From CAVXNB01 sp963763085 (lineage in GTDB: Bacteria; Actinomycetota; Acidimicrobiia; Acidimicrobiales; Bog-793), in contig CAVXNB010000008.1 of the NCBI GenBank assembly GCA_963763085.1, positions 496,001 through 560,000 on the forward strand: DNA of 64,000 nucleotides, given 5' to 3'. The position numbers and the translations under genes are program-made. Positions 52,346-60,991 of the stretch are shown in pieces. How positions within the stretch are numbered: position 1 is the first letter of the stretch; each line of letters opens with the position of its first letter. The notes under the pieces were generated by a model. That model saw only the letters and a list, made by a program, of their open reading frames with translations. It searched no databases and had not been told where the DNA came from.

Positions 52346-53114
52346 CGAGCGGGCCGCCAAGCCGCTCGCGTCGTCGCCCGACCGCGACGCCGTCCCACCA
52401 CCCGCGTTCTACGCCGCCGGCGCCGGCGGCTGGCGTGACTGGTGGCTCGTCCTCCATCCGCCGTACACGGCCTGGCACCTGTCCTACATCGTCATCGGAG
52501 CCTGCCTGGCTCCTGTCGTGAACGCCACCCGGCTGCTGGCCACGTTGCTGGCCTTCTTCTTCGCCGTCGGCGTGGCCGCCCATGCTCTCGACGAGCTGCA
52601 CGGGCGGCCGCTGCGGACCCAGCTGCCCTCGGCGTGGCTCGTCGGCGCCGCCGTGATCGGCCTCGTGGTGGCCGTCGTCCTCGGCGTCGCCGGCGTGACG
52701 AAGACCGGCTGGGTGCTGGTGCCGTTCATCGTGATCGGCCCCCTGATCGTGATCGCGTACAACGCCGAGCTGTTGGGGGGTGTCGTGCACAACGACGTCG
52801 GTTTTGCGGCGGCGTGGGGCGCTTTCCCGTTGCTCACCGCCTATGTCGCCCAGACGAGGACCTTGGCGTTGGCCCCGGTCTTGGCGGCTTTCGGAGCCTT
52901 CGCGCTCTCGTACGCCCAGCGGCGCCTGAGCACGCCGGCCCGATCGCTCCGCCGCCGCACCGATCACGTCGAAGGCACGGTCACCCTGGCCGGCGGCGAG
53001 GTCGTCACCATCGACCGGCGCTACCTCCTCGCCCCTCTGGAGGGGGCGCTTCGGGCCATGTCGTGGTCGACGGTCTTGTTCGCGACCGCGCTCGCGGTCG
53101 CCAAGATGACTTGA
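52338..53114 (+). CDS. Multi-pass membrane protein, possibly UbiA-like
   Basis: 258 residues, GTG start overlapping the methyltransferase stop by 8 bp. Six or seven hydrophobic helices (for example LLATLLAFFFAVGVAA, VIGLVVAVVLGVAGV, VPFIVIGPLIVIAY). The segment AHALDELHGRPL lies where UbiA prenyltransferases have an Asp-rich NDxxDxxxD motif, but only part of that motif is present. Coupling to a UbiE-like gene supports a prenylquinone or lipid-tail role; weak evidence. Confidence 0.6.
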   Translation: MADERAAKPLASSPDRDAVPPPAFYAAGAGGWRDWWLVLHPPYTAWHLSYIVIGACLAPVVNATRLLATLLAFFFAVGVAAHALDELHGRPLRTQLPSAWLVGAAVIGLVVAVVLGVAGVTKTGWVLVPFIVIGPLIVIAYNAELLGGVVHNDVGFAAAWGAFPLLTAYVAQTRTLALAPVLAAFGAFALSYAQRRLSTPARSLRRRTDHVEGTVTLAGGEVVTIDRRYLLAPLEGALRAMSWSTVLFATALAVAKMT

Positions 53115-53119
53115 GGCAC

Positions 53120-53175
53120 CTGCCGGCTCAGTCCTGCCGGCTCAGTCCTGCCGGCTCAGTCCTGCCGGCTCAGTC
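53120..53175. repeat. Four tandem 14-bp repeats
   Basis: CTGCCGGCTCAGTC is repeated four times without mismatch in the 63-bp gap between the convergent membrane-protein and DUF1501 genes. A fifth partial copy is not present; the next bases are CATCAGTGG. Confidence 0.95.
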
Positions 53176-53177
53176 CA

Positions 53178-54491
53178 TCAGTGGAAGAAGGGGAGCGTCG
53201 CGTACCGGCGGCCGCCGAGGAAGCTCCTCGGCTCCACGCCCATGACGTCGGCCAGCACCGTGGCGTAGACACGCCGGAAGTCGACCGTGTGCACGAGGTT
53301 CCCGGTGTCGTCGAGCCTTCGCAGGCTCGGCGGCTCGCAGTAGAAGCCGCCTTTCACCGACGGTCCCACGACGATGACGTTGCTCGCCGAGCCGTGGTCG
53401 GTGCCGCCGCTCGCGTTCGCCTGCGCACGGCGGCCGAACTCGCTGTAGATCACGATGACAGGGCTCAGGCCGTGCGAGACGGTCGGGAAATCCCCCATGA
53501 AGTTCTGGACGGCGCCGTCGACCTGGGACAGCATCTCGGCTTGGGCCTGCAGCTGATTGGTGTGGGTGTCGAAGCTGCCTGTCATGACGCCGTACGCCTT
53601 CGTGGGCAGGCCCGCCTTGATCAGCTCGGCGATGATGTCGAGCTGGTTGCCGATGTCGCCGCCGTCGTTGGGGCTGATCGCCGGCGGCGCCTGCTGCGAG
53701 CTCAGCGCCGCCGCTGCCTTCGCTCCGACCTCGAGGAGGTTCGCGCCCGACTGGGCGATCGCCGCCTCGAGGGGCGCTTCACGCTTGAAGACGTGCTCGA
53801 GCTTGCGGTAAGAGGCGACGAAATTCGGATCCCCTCCGAGCTCTTGGGAGCCGGGGTCGGTGCTGTCGGCGAGCGTGGAGGCCTGTTGGCGGACGCCCGC
53901 GAAGACCTGCGGGACGTTCGGGCCGACGGAGAGGGCGCGCAACGGGTCCGACCCGGTTGCGTCCAGCCAGCGACCGAGCCAGCCGCTGGGGCTGTCGCCC
54001 GTCGGGTCGGCTGTCTGCATGATCTCCATGGACTGGAAGTGGCTGTAGTTCGGGTCCTTGTAGCCCGTGCCGAGGACGATCGCCACCTGTCCCGCGTCCC
54101 ACAGGGACTTGAGGCCGACCATCGACGGGTGCAGTCCGAGCTTCAAGCCGTCGACGCTGCCCAGCGGTTGCACCACTTCCGGCGGTATGGCGATGCGGCC
54201 GCGCAGCTGCCGGTAGGCGGAGCTCTCATAGGGAATCACGGTGTTGAGACCGTCGTTGCCGCCGAAGAGGGTGCACAGCACGAGCGTTCGGTCGGCCTTG
54301 GGCTTGGCTGCGGCCGTCGCGGTGGTTGCGCCGGCGGTGACCGCCTCGCGAGTCGAGGCGGTCGCGGCTCGGGTGGCGGACCTGGACCGGTTGCGGGTCC
54401 GCACGGGACCGAGTGTTGCGTGAGCCGCGCCTGCCGCACCGACGCCGAGGCTGCCGGAAAGAAAGTCGCGTCTGGTGAAGGACCTCGCCAT
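53178..54491 (-). CDS. DUF1501 domain protein, Tat-exported
   Basis: 437 residues from the ATG at 54491. The N-terminus is a twin-arginine signal: SFTRRDFLSGSLGVGAAGAA. The family segments are LCTLFGGNDGLNTVIPYES, VIVIYSEFGRRAQANASGGTDHG and VYATVLADVMG; the fold is alkaline-phosphatase/sulfatase-like. It always travels with DUF1800 genes, as here (11-bp gap). The biochemical role is not established. Confidence 0.92.
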   Translation of the reverse strand: MARSFTRRDFLSGSLGVGAAGAAHATLGPVRTRNRSRSATRAATASTREAVTAGATTATAAAKPKADRTLVLCTLFGGNDGLNTVIPYESSAYRQLRGRIAIPPEVVQPLGSVDGLKLGLHPSMVGLKSLWDAGQVAIVLGTGYKDPNYSHFQSMEIMQTADPTGDSPSGWLGRWLDATGSDPLRALSVGPNVPQVFAGVRQQASTLADSTDPGSQELGGDPNFVASYRKLEHVFKREAPLEAAIAQSGANLLEVGAKAAAALSSQQAPPAISPNDGGDIGNQLDIIAELIKAGLPTKAYGVMTGSFDTHTNQLQAQAEMLSQVDGAVQNFMGDFPTVSHGLSPVIVIYSEFGRRAQANASGGTDHGSASNVIVVGPSVKGGFYCEPPSLRRLDDTGNLVHTVDFRRVYATVLADVMGVEPRSFLGGRRYATLPFFH

Positions 54492-54502
54492 GACGGCTCC
54501 GT

Positions 54503-55810
54503 TCAGTTGAGAAGGTATTCGGGAGAGACGAGAGCCAGGACCAAGGTCTCCTGGGGACTGCCCTTCTGGGCCATCCTCCACAGCGCCCGGTAGGTCTCGT
54601 TGGACAACTTGTCGAGTGTGAGCATCCTGCCGATCGCGGCCACCTGGGCGCCCGGCCTGCCGTTCAGGTCCTCGACCTCAGTGAGATCGGCGTATTCGGC
54701 GACGGCCCAGGCGAGGGCGATCTGGGCGTTGCTGGCCGAGGTCGACAACCAGTACTGGTTCTGGCCCCATCCCCCGACGTTCAAGGGAACGAAGGGCTGC
54801 TGCCCGAGCGAGCTCAGCAGCCAGACGAGGGTGCCTTCGCCGAAGGCTGCGGTCGTCAGACCGAGCAGGCGGAGCGTGCCGACCAGGTACTCGATGGGTT
54901 GTTTGATGAGCCCCTTCATGGCGGTGGCGGACACGAACTCGGGATGGCGCAGGATGGCTTCGAGGAGGCCGGCGATGTTGAGATCGCGCTTGTACTTCGG
55001 AGCGAGCTCCGCCACGATTCGAGACCGCGGTGTGACCGGGTAGGCGAGGAAGCTCCAGAGCCGGGCGACGACCCACTTCGAGGAGGCCCTCGTGTGCGTG
55101 GCGATGCGGACGATGTCCTGGCCCTGCCAGCGACCCCGGTGCCCGAGGTAGTGCTTCTCCCCGTTGTCGTGGTCGTAGCGGTTGAAGAAGAACTCCCCCG
55201 TCGTGTAGTCGAGCTCCCAGCCCGTGAACGCCCGCGCCCCCTGCCGGACGTCCTCTTCGGTGTAGTTGCCGACGCCCATGGTGAAGCGCTCCATGAGCTC
55301 CCGGGCGAAGTTCTCGTTGGCGTGGGCCTTGTGGTCCGTGCCGGTGTCGAGCCAGATCAGCATCGCCGGGTCCTTCGCCACCGCCTGGGTGAGGGTCTCG
55401 AAGGAGCCGGCACCGAGCTTTCGGAAGAGCTCGTTCTGGTTGTACATGAGGTCGGCGGAGTTGACCTTCGCGTACGAGGTGGGGAACTGGTTGTGCAGGA
55501 GGAGGACGAGCTTCTCCCGCAGCGGCGTGTCGCTCACGATCATCCGGTCGAGCCACCAGGAGGAGAGCTTCATGAACTCGTCGTAGTCGTCGTACTCGAA
55601 CCCAGGGATGGAGGCCTGCGCGAGCGGCGTGAGATAGGGAACCTTGAGCGCGTCGCCGGCCCGGTCCTTCTCGGTCAGGCCAGCGAGGAGCTTGTCGACT
55701 GTGGCTGAGAAGCCCAGTTTCTCGGCTGCCTTGAGCTCGGACGGCGTCGCCCCGAAACCGGCTCGGCGATACAGGTGGGCGAGCACGCTGGAACTCGAAC
55801 TCGTGGTCAT
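54503..55810 (-). CDS. DUF1800 domain protein
   Basis: 435 residues, ATG start. Typical elements: HLYRRAGFGATPSELKAAE, LVLLLHNQFPTSYAKVN, NENFARELMERFTMGVGNYTEEDV and HPEFVSATAMKGLIKQPIEY. The family is widespread beside DUF1501 in actinobacteria and others, without a defined activity. Upstream, CACTT-T-AAGTG (55825-55835) is a small inverted repeat close to the likely promoter. Confidence 0.92.
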   Translation of the reverse strand: MTTSSSSSVLAHLYRRAGFGATPSELKAAEKLGFSATVDKLLAGLTEKDRAGDALKVPYLTPLAQASIPGFEYDDYDEFMKLSSWWLDRMIVSDTPLREKLVLLLHNQFPTSYAKVNSADLMYNQNELFRKLGAGSFETLTQAVAKDPAMLIWLDTGTDHKAHANENFARELMERFTMGVGNYTEEDVRQGARAFTGWELDYTTGEFFFNRYDHDNGEKHYLGHRGRWQGQDIVRIATHTRASSKWVVARLWSFLAYPVTPRSRIVAELAPKYKRDLNIAGLLEAILRHPEFVSATAMKGLIKQPIEYLVGTLRLLGLTTAAFGEGTLVWLLSSLGQQPFVPLNVGGWGQNQYWLSTSASNAQIALAWAVAEYADLTEVEDLNGRPGAQVAAIGRMLTLDKLSNETYRALWRMAQKGSPQETLVLALVSPEYLLN

Positions 55811-55938
55811 GGACGAGTTTATACCACTTTAAGTGCTCGCCCGACTACTGATAGTGAGAAAATCGAGGGTCAGCTCCCTCTCCGATGTTTTAGCAGGGTT
55901 CTGCCGGTCGCCAACGTGGCCGAGAGCCGGCCCGGTCC

Positions 55939-56697
55939 TCAGGAGAACTGCGTGACGGGCCGTTCCAGGCGCACGCCGTCGACGATGAGGTCCACTTTCT
56001 CGTTGTAGAAGGCGACGAGCGCGGCGATCGGTGCCGACTCGTGAGCCGGGTTGCGGTACCACCAGACGAAGTCGTCGTAGCGCCTGCCGTCCACGTCGAC
56101 GGAGTACCACTCGGCCACGCCCTTGTACGGGCAGCGCGTGAGCGTGTCGACGGGAGTCAGGAGGTCCATCCGGACATCGGTCTTGGGCAGGTAGTAGCGC
56201 ACGGGCAGGCCCGTCTCGAACAGGAGCACGGGCCGGGAGGAATCGGCGACCGTGACGCCGTCGATCTCCACCACGACATGGCGCGAACTGCGCAACGAGT
56301 CGATGCGCTTGTGGGGATCGCGCGCGTGAACGAAGACCTCTTCGTCCTCCTCGAACCAGGAGTCCATCGCCCTCCACTCGAAGCGGATCGCGTCACGGAG
56401 CTCGGGGACAGGCGCCTGTGGGTACTGCCGGGCAGCCTCGCGTGCCTCCGCCCGAGCCGTCTTGACCGTCCAGAGACGGGCCTCCCCCAGATCCGACGAC
56501 CCCTCCACCTTGTCCGAAGCCGACAGCAGGTCCATGCTCACGTCCGCCTGGGGGATGTAGTAGGTGGGATAGGACCGTGACTCCCAGACGAGCAGCGGCG
56601 CCGTCGTGTCAGCGACGAGCTCGCCTCCCAGGTAGGTACGCAAACGTTTCTGGCTCTGCTCGACTCTCGGCGCTCCGCTCTCGGTCACGGAGGCCAC
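55939..56697 (-). CDS. DUF427 protein with two domains
   Basis: 252 residues, GTG start. Two copies of the DUF427 beta-rich domain are seen: residues 18-75 (RTYLGGELVADTTAPLLVWE ... YYIPQADVSMDLL) and 140-245 (VVVEIDGVTVADSSRPVLLF ... YYLPKTDVRMDLLTP, KGVAEWYSVDVDG, ESAPIAALVAFYNEKVDL). Function unknown. The start codon is 1 bp after the frame-corrected stop of the upstream metallo-hydrolase, so they were probably co-translated. Confidence 0.9.
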   Translation of the reverse strand: MASVTESGAPRVEQSQKRLRTYLGGELVADTTAPLLVWESRSYPTYYIPQADVSMDLLSASDKVEGSSDLGEARLWTVKTARAEAREAARQYPQAPVPELRDAIRFEWRAMDSWFEEDEEVFVHARDPHKRIDSLRSSRHVVVEIDGVTVADSSRPVLLFETGLPVRYYLPKTDVRMDLLTPVDTLTRCPYKGVAEWYSVDVDGRRYDDFVWWYRNPAHESAPIAALVAFYNEKVDLIVDGVRLERPVTQFS

Positions 56698-56698
56698 C

Positions 56699-58163
56699 CT
56701 AGGGGTCGATACGGTCGTCGCCTGTCACGATCGGGAGCCCGGCCTCGGCGGCGTTCACCCACATGTCGTCGACGAGGACCGGCGAGGCTCCCCAGCCCGA
56801 GAGCAGCGAGGCCGCCACCGCGGCGCGGAAGCCGGCGCCGCAGTGCACCCAGAGCGAGGGCGCCGTCCGGCAGGGTGGACCTCCGTCCGACGAGATCGGG
56901 GAGCGGCACGTGGTGCGCGCCTCGAATATGGCCGGCCTCCCACTCGTGCGGGTGCCGGACGTCGAGGATCGTCGGCCCGGGCCCGGCGCGGTCGGGCCAG
57001 GCCTCGGCCAGCTCCGAGAAGCTCGCCACGCGGTAGGAGGCGAGACTGTCGCGGCCGGATCGCGACTCGTGGTCGGCCCCGCCGGTCGCCGTCGTCCAGG
57101 GCGCCCAGCCCGCGAGCTCGTCGCGGCCGATGTGGGCGATGAGCCGCCGAGCCTCGGCGATCTCCGCCGGCTCCTCGGCCAGGAGGACCACCTCGCTCTC
57201 CCAGGGGACGATCCAGCCGAGATAGGTCGTCAGGTTCTCACCGAGCTCGAGATTCACGCTGCCCCGGCGGTGCTCGGCGGCGAACGCCCGTCGCCGGCGC
57301 AGGTCGACGACCCACGTCGGGCCACCGATGGCGTCGTCGAGGCCGTCACGGTCGAGCTCGCGCACGGGCTCGAGGCGGATCGCCGCCGAGCCGATTCTGT
57401 TCAGCGGCGCCATGTAGCGGTAGTAGGCCGGGATCGGCGGCAGGTTGGCGAGCAGGGTCTTGACGAAGGCGTCCTCGTCGAGGAGCGCGGCCGGGTTCCT
57501 GGACCGCTCGTCACCGATCGTCGGGATCGTGCCGGTGCTGTCGCCGGCCGGCGCGGCGGAGCAGAAGCTGCCGAAGCCGTGCGTCGGCAGGATGCGAGTG
57601 TCCGCCGGAAGCGTCGTGAGCAACCGCCGGACCGAGTGCCATTGCGAGCGGGCGAGGGTCTCCGCCAGGTTCGCCCCGAGGAGGTCGGTCCTCCCGGTGG
57701 CCTGGACGAGGAGGGAGCCACCCGTACAGACGACGGTCTGCCCGTCCTCGTCCCCTTCGTCCCGCCGGCTGACCGAATAGGCCAGATGATGGGCCGTGTG
57801 GCCGGCCGTGGCGATGGCCGTCACCATAAGGTCACCGGCGACCACGGTGTCGCCGTCGTCGAGCGCCCGGCACTCGCCGGCGAAGGAGACGGGCTCGCCG
57901 GCGGGGATGGCGTAGGTCGCCCCCGTCGCCCTCGCGAGTGCAAGACCCCCGCTGACGTAATCGTTGTGAATGTGGGTCTCGAGCACGGCGGTGATGCTCA
58001 CCCCGAGCTTGCGCGCCTCGTCCAGATAACGGGACAGATCCCTCTGCGGGTCGACCACCACACCCACTGCACCGTCGCTGATGAGGTAGCTGCGGTCGCC
58101 GAGGTCGGGCGTGTCGAACGCCACGGTCGTGATCGAGCTGGTCGTGGGCTTAAGGGTAATCAC
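56699..58163 (-). pseudogene. Metallo-beta-lactamase/rhodanese fusion with a frameshift
   Basis: From a GTG at 58163: N-terminal persulfide-dioxygenase-like metallo-beta-lactamase (ETHIHNDYVSGG, TAGHTAHHLAYS, LPTHGFGSFC), then an inactive rhodanese domain and a last rhodanese (TILDVRHPHEWEAGHIRGAH). After residue about 435 the family sequence leaves the frame: near 56853-56862 one extra base moves LWVHCGAGFRAAVAASLL, including the active-site Cys, to the next frame, which ends with a TAG at 56699-56701. The corrected protein would be about 487 residues. True mutation or sequencing error cannot be separated here. Without correction the original frame runs on to 56685. Confidence 0.85.
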
Positions 58164-58281
58164 AGCGCCGGGCCCCCGCGGAGTTCGAGTGTCATGGCGT
58201 CCATAATACCTCTAAATCGATGGTAATAGTAGCTTTAGGTGACCGATGGCCCCGTAGGCGCAGGGCTAAGGTCCGAGCCCG

Positions 58282-58629
58282 ATGGATCGAGCTCAGCCGG
58301 TGGATCAGATCGGCCCGGAGGAAGCGGCCCGTCTGCTCGCTGCCGGCGCCGGCCTGATCGACGTCCGCGAGATCGAGGAGTGGCAGGTTGGGCGCGCCCC
58401 GGAAGCGATCCACATCCCGCTCGGGGAGCTCGGTGCTCGTCTCGACGACCTGCCCGGGGACCGCACGCTCGTCATGATCTGCCGGTCCGGCAGCCGCTCG
58501 GCCGCGGCTGCAGCGGCTCTGGTTGGGATCGGGCTGCCGGCGGTGAACCTCGCCGGGGGGATGCAGGCGTGGCAGGCGGCCGGGTTGCCCGTCGTCGCGG
58601 ACGGCGGCGTGCCCGGCGACGTCGCCTGA
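58282..58629 (+). CDS. Single-domain rhodanese
   Basis: 115 residues, ATG start. The rhodanese fold is complete, with LIDVREIEEWQVGRAPEAIH and the active-site loop CRSGSRS holding the sulfur-carrying Cys; LAGGMQAWQAAGLPV closes the domain. It transfers sulfane sulfur between thiols. It is divergent from the metallo-beta-lactamase/rhodanese gene, and another metallo-beta-lactamase gene is downstream on the opposite strand, together forming a sulfane-sulfur handling neighbourhood. Confidence 0.95.
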   Translation: MDRAQPVDQIGPEEAARLLAAGAGLIDVREIEEWQVGRAPEAIHIPLGELGARLDDLPGDRTLVMICRSGSRSAAAAAALVGIGLPAVNLAGGMQAWQAAGLPVVADGGVPGDVA

Positions 58630-58635
58630 CCGCGA

Positions 58636-58695
58636 CGCCTGAGCCCACGTCGCCTGAGCCCACGGCGCCTGAGCCCACGGCGCCTGAGACCAAGG
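58636..58695. repeat. Four tandem 15-bp repeats
   Basis: CGCCTGAGCCCACGG, with few changes, occurs four times in the gap between the convergent rhodanese and metallo-hydrolase genes. Similar in period to the 14-bp array at 53120 but not in sequence. Confidence 0.93.
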
Positions 58696-58708
58696 CGCCG
58701 GAACGGCG

Positions 58709-59419
58709 TCACCCGCCGAAGAGCGCCAGCCATTCGTCGGCGCTGCGGGGCGCGAGGACCGGGTTCCGCAGCTTCGTATCGCCGAGGGATGCCGACGGCT
58801 CGGGCGAGTAGAGGTGTCCGGGATAGACGACCGTGTCGTCGGGAAGCTTCGCCAGGCGCTCCAAGCTGTCGTACATCGCGTCGGGGTCGCCGCCCGGGAG
58901 GTCCGTCCGCCCGCAGCCCTGGAGGAAGAGCGTGTCGCCGGCCACGAGCCGCCCGTCGACGAGGAAGCACTGGCTTCCCGGCGTATGGCCCGGCGTGTGC
59001 AGCAGGCGGATCGGGATCTCGCCGACCCGCACGACGTCGTCGCTCGCGTGCACCACGAGACTGTCGCGGCCGACTCCGGTCGTGCGCTCGATCCACGGCG
59101 CCTCGTATTGCTGGACGTGGATCGGGACCTCGATCTGCTCGAGAAGCCCCGCAATGCCGGCGATCTCGTGGCCGAACAGGTCGCCGCCGACGTGATCGGC
59201 GTGGTAGTGGGTGGCGAGCACTCCCGTGAGGCGCATGCCGTCGGCCTCGAGGATGCCGACGACCTCCTCAGGTGCGTACGCCGGGTCGACGGCCACCGCC
59301 TCGCCGGTCTCGCGATCGCCGACCAGGTAGACGAAGTTGACCATCTGGCGGGCCAGCTCGTCGGACGGGGCGAGGTCGCGGCCCGCCAGCAACTGGCGGA
59401 AGTACAGGCGGTCGCTCAC
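58709..59419 (-). CDS. Metallo-beta-lactamase fold hydrolase (glyoxalase II-like)
   Basis: 236 residues from a GTG at 59419 that overlaps the helicase stop (GTGA). Zinc ligands: HxHxDH in LATHYHADHVGG, His in LHTPGHTPGSQC, Asp in VAGDTLFL and His in VVYPGHLYS. The pattern YLVGDRETGEAVAVDPA near the start is that of hydroxyacylglutathione hydrolase and persulfide dioxygenase-like enzymes. The sulfur-gene neighbourhood favours a persulfide or thioester substrate. Confidence 0.92.
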   Translation of the reverse strand: MSDRLYFRQLLAGRDLAPSDELARQMVNFVYLVGDRETGEAVAVDPAYAPEEVVGILEADGMRLTGVLATHYHADHVGGDLFGHEIAGIAGLLEQIEVPIHVQQYEAPWIERTTGVGRDSLVVHASDDVVRVGEIPIRLLHTPGHTPGSQCFLVDGRLVAGDTLFLQGCGRTDLPGGDPDAMYDSLERLAKLPDDTVVYPGHLYSPEPSASLGDTKLRNPVLAPRSADEWLALFGG

Positions 59420-60600
59420 GTGTCGAGCGGCTGGGGCGACCAGTCCGCGAGCTTGGCGAGCCGCGGGTCGTTCGAGAAGACCTCGACGATGGGCAGCCGC
59501 AGGCCGATGCGCCGCTGGAGCCGCTCGATGGCGAGCTCCTGGTCCCATAGCACGAGTGTCACGGCGACGCCGACCTCGCCGGCGCGGGCGGTGCGGCCCG
59601 AGCGGTGCAGGTAGCCCTTGTGGTCCTCGGGCGGGTCGTAGTGGACCACGACGTCGACGCCGTCGATGTCGAGTCCGCGCGCCGCCACATCTGTGGCGAC
59701 GAGGGTCGGGAGCTTCCCGGCGGCGAAGTCCTCGAGCGCCTTCTCACGGGCGGCCTGGCGAAGGTCGCCGTGAATGGCAGCCGCCCGCACGCCTTCCCGC
59801 CGCAGGTCTTCGACGAGGCGGTCGGCGCCCCGCTTCGTGCGGCAGAAGCACAGAGCCTTGGACGCGCCCCCGACGATGGCGGCGCACACCTTCGCCTTGT
59901 CGAGTTGATGCACCTTCAAGAAACGGTGCTCCATCTCGTCAACCGTCACCTGCCTCGCCTGGACCTCGTGCAGGACGGGGTCGCGAAGGTGGCGGCGGAC
60001 GACCTGATCGACGGCCGAGTCCAGGGTGGCGGAGAAGAGAAGAGTCTGGCGCTCGACGGGCATGCGCCTGAGCAGCCACTCCACCTGGGGCAGGAAGCCC
60101 ATGTCAGCCATGCGGTCTGCCTCGTCGACGACGAGCGTCGAGACCTTGTCGAGCCGCACCGCCTTGCGGTCCGCGAGGTCGATGAGGCGTCCCGGCGTCG
60201 CGACGACGATGTCGGCGCCGTCGGCGAGCTGGCGCGTCTGGCGGTCGAGATCGGTGCCTCCGTAAACCGCGAGAACTCGCCGATCGACCACTTTTGCAAG
60301 CATCTCGAGGACTTCGGCGACCTGGACGGCGAGCTCCCGTGTCGGGACGAGGACGAGCGAGGTCGGCGCGCGGGGCGCGGCTCGAGGAGTCCGCATCAAC
60401 ATCGGCAGGCCGAAGGCGAGCGTCTTGCCCGACCCCGTCTTCGCCTTGCCGCACACGTCACGGCCTGCCAGCGCGTCGGCGATCGTGAGTGCCTGAACGG
60501 GAAAGGGCAACATGATGCCCTGGCTTCCCAACGCCTCGACCAGTTCGGGCGCAACACCGAGACCTTCAAAGGTCGTCCCGGTTTCCATTTCCGTCGTCAT
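59416..60600 (-). CDS. DEAD-box RNA helicase
   Basis: 394 residues, ATG start. All motifs are present: Q-motif region, Walker A KAKTGSGKT (Lys59), PTREL, TPGR, DEAD-type VVDEADRM (159-162), SAT (190-192), ARGLD and HRSGRTAR. The core is complete but there is almost no C-terminal extension, as in short RhlE-like helicases. It probably acts in RNA or ribosome remodelling. Co-translated with the downstream metallo-hydrolase. Confidence 0.96.
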   Translation of the reverse strand: MTTEMETGTTFEGLGVAPELVEALGSQGIMLPFPVQALTIADALAGRDVCGKAKTGSGKTLAFGLPMLMRTPRAAPRAPTSLVLVPTRELAVQVAEVLEMLAKVVDRRVLAVYGGTDLDRQTRQLADGADIVVATPGRLIDLADRKAVRLDKVSTLVVDEADRMADMGFLPQVEWLLRRMPVERQTLLFSATLDSAVDQVVRRHLRDPVLHEVQARQVTVDEMEHRFLKVHQLDKAKVCAAIVGGASKALCFCRTKRGADRLVEDLRREGVRAAAIHGDLRQAAREKALEDFAAGKLPTLVATDVAARGLDIDGVDVVVHYDPPEDHKGYLHRSGRTARAGEVGVAVTLVLWDQELAIERLQRRIGLRLPIVEVFSNDPRLAKLADWSPQPLDT

Positions 60601-60707
60601 CTACTCCCTCGCTGTCCCCTGCAAGGCTACCGGCGGGCGTGGCTTGTCCCCGTCATCATCCGCAGACCGCGACCACTCGGGTACTGTGGCGGGCCTAGGA
60701 GCCGGAG

Positions 60708-60956
60708 ATGACCGACAAAATTCGAGACGTGCTCGCCCAGAACGCACGACTTTCTGTCGACATGACGGACGTGAAGGACGTGGACGATCTCTACGGGCTC
60801 GGCATGACGTCGCACGCGAGCGTCTCGGTCATGCTGGGGCTCGAAGAGGCGTTCGGGGTCGAGTTCCCCGAGTACATGCTCCGCCGTGCCACCTTCACCT
60901 CGATCGGCTCGATCCGGCGATCGCTCGACGAGCTTCTGGCCGCGCAGGGCCCCTGA
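60708..60956 (+). CDS. Acyl carrier protein 1
   Basis: 82 residues, ATG with GGAGCCGGAG upstream. A four-helix carrier protein with the probable phosphopantetheine Ser35 in GLGMTSHASVSVMLGLEEAF; Thr stands in place of the usual Asp before Ser. Acidic helix 2 (LEEAFGVEFPEYML) fits partner binding. The phosphopantetheinyl transferase gene follows 35 bp later, a direct hint that this carrier needs its own activation. First gene of a small biosynthetic cluster. Confidence 0.9.
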   Translation: MTDKIRDVLAQNARLSVDMTDVKDVDDLYGLGMTSHASVSVMLGLEEAFGVEFPEYMLRRATFTSIGSIRRSLDELLAAQGP

Positions 60957-60991
60957 CGCGCCGCCTCCCGAGCGCAAGGCGCCCTCGACCC

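Noticed and set aside
53120..53175. CRISPR-like array
   Set aside because: Units are 14 bp, directly adjacent with no spacers, and no cas gene is near. The same applies to the arrays at 17421, 46419 and 58636.
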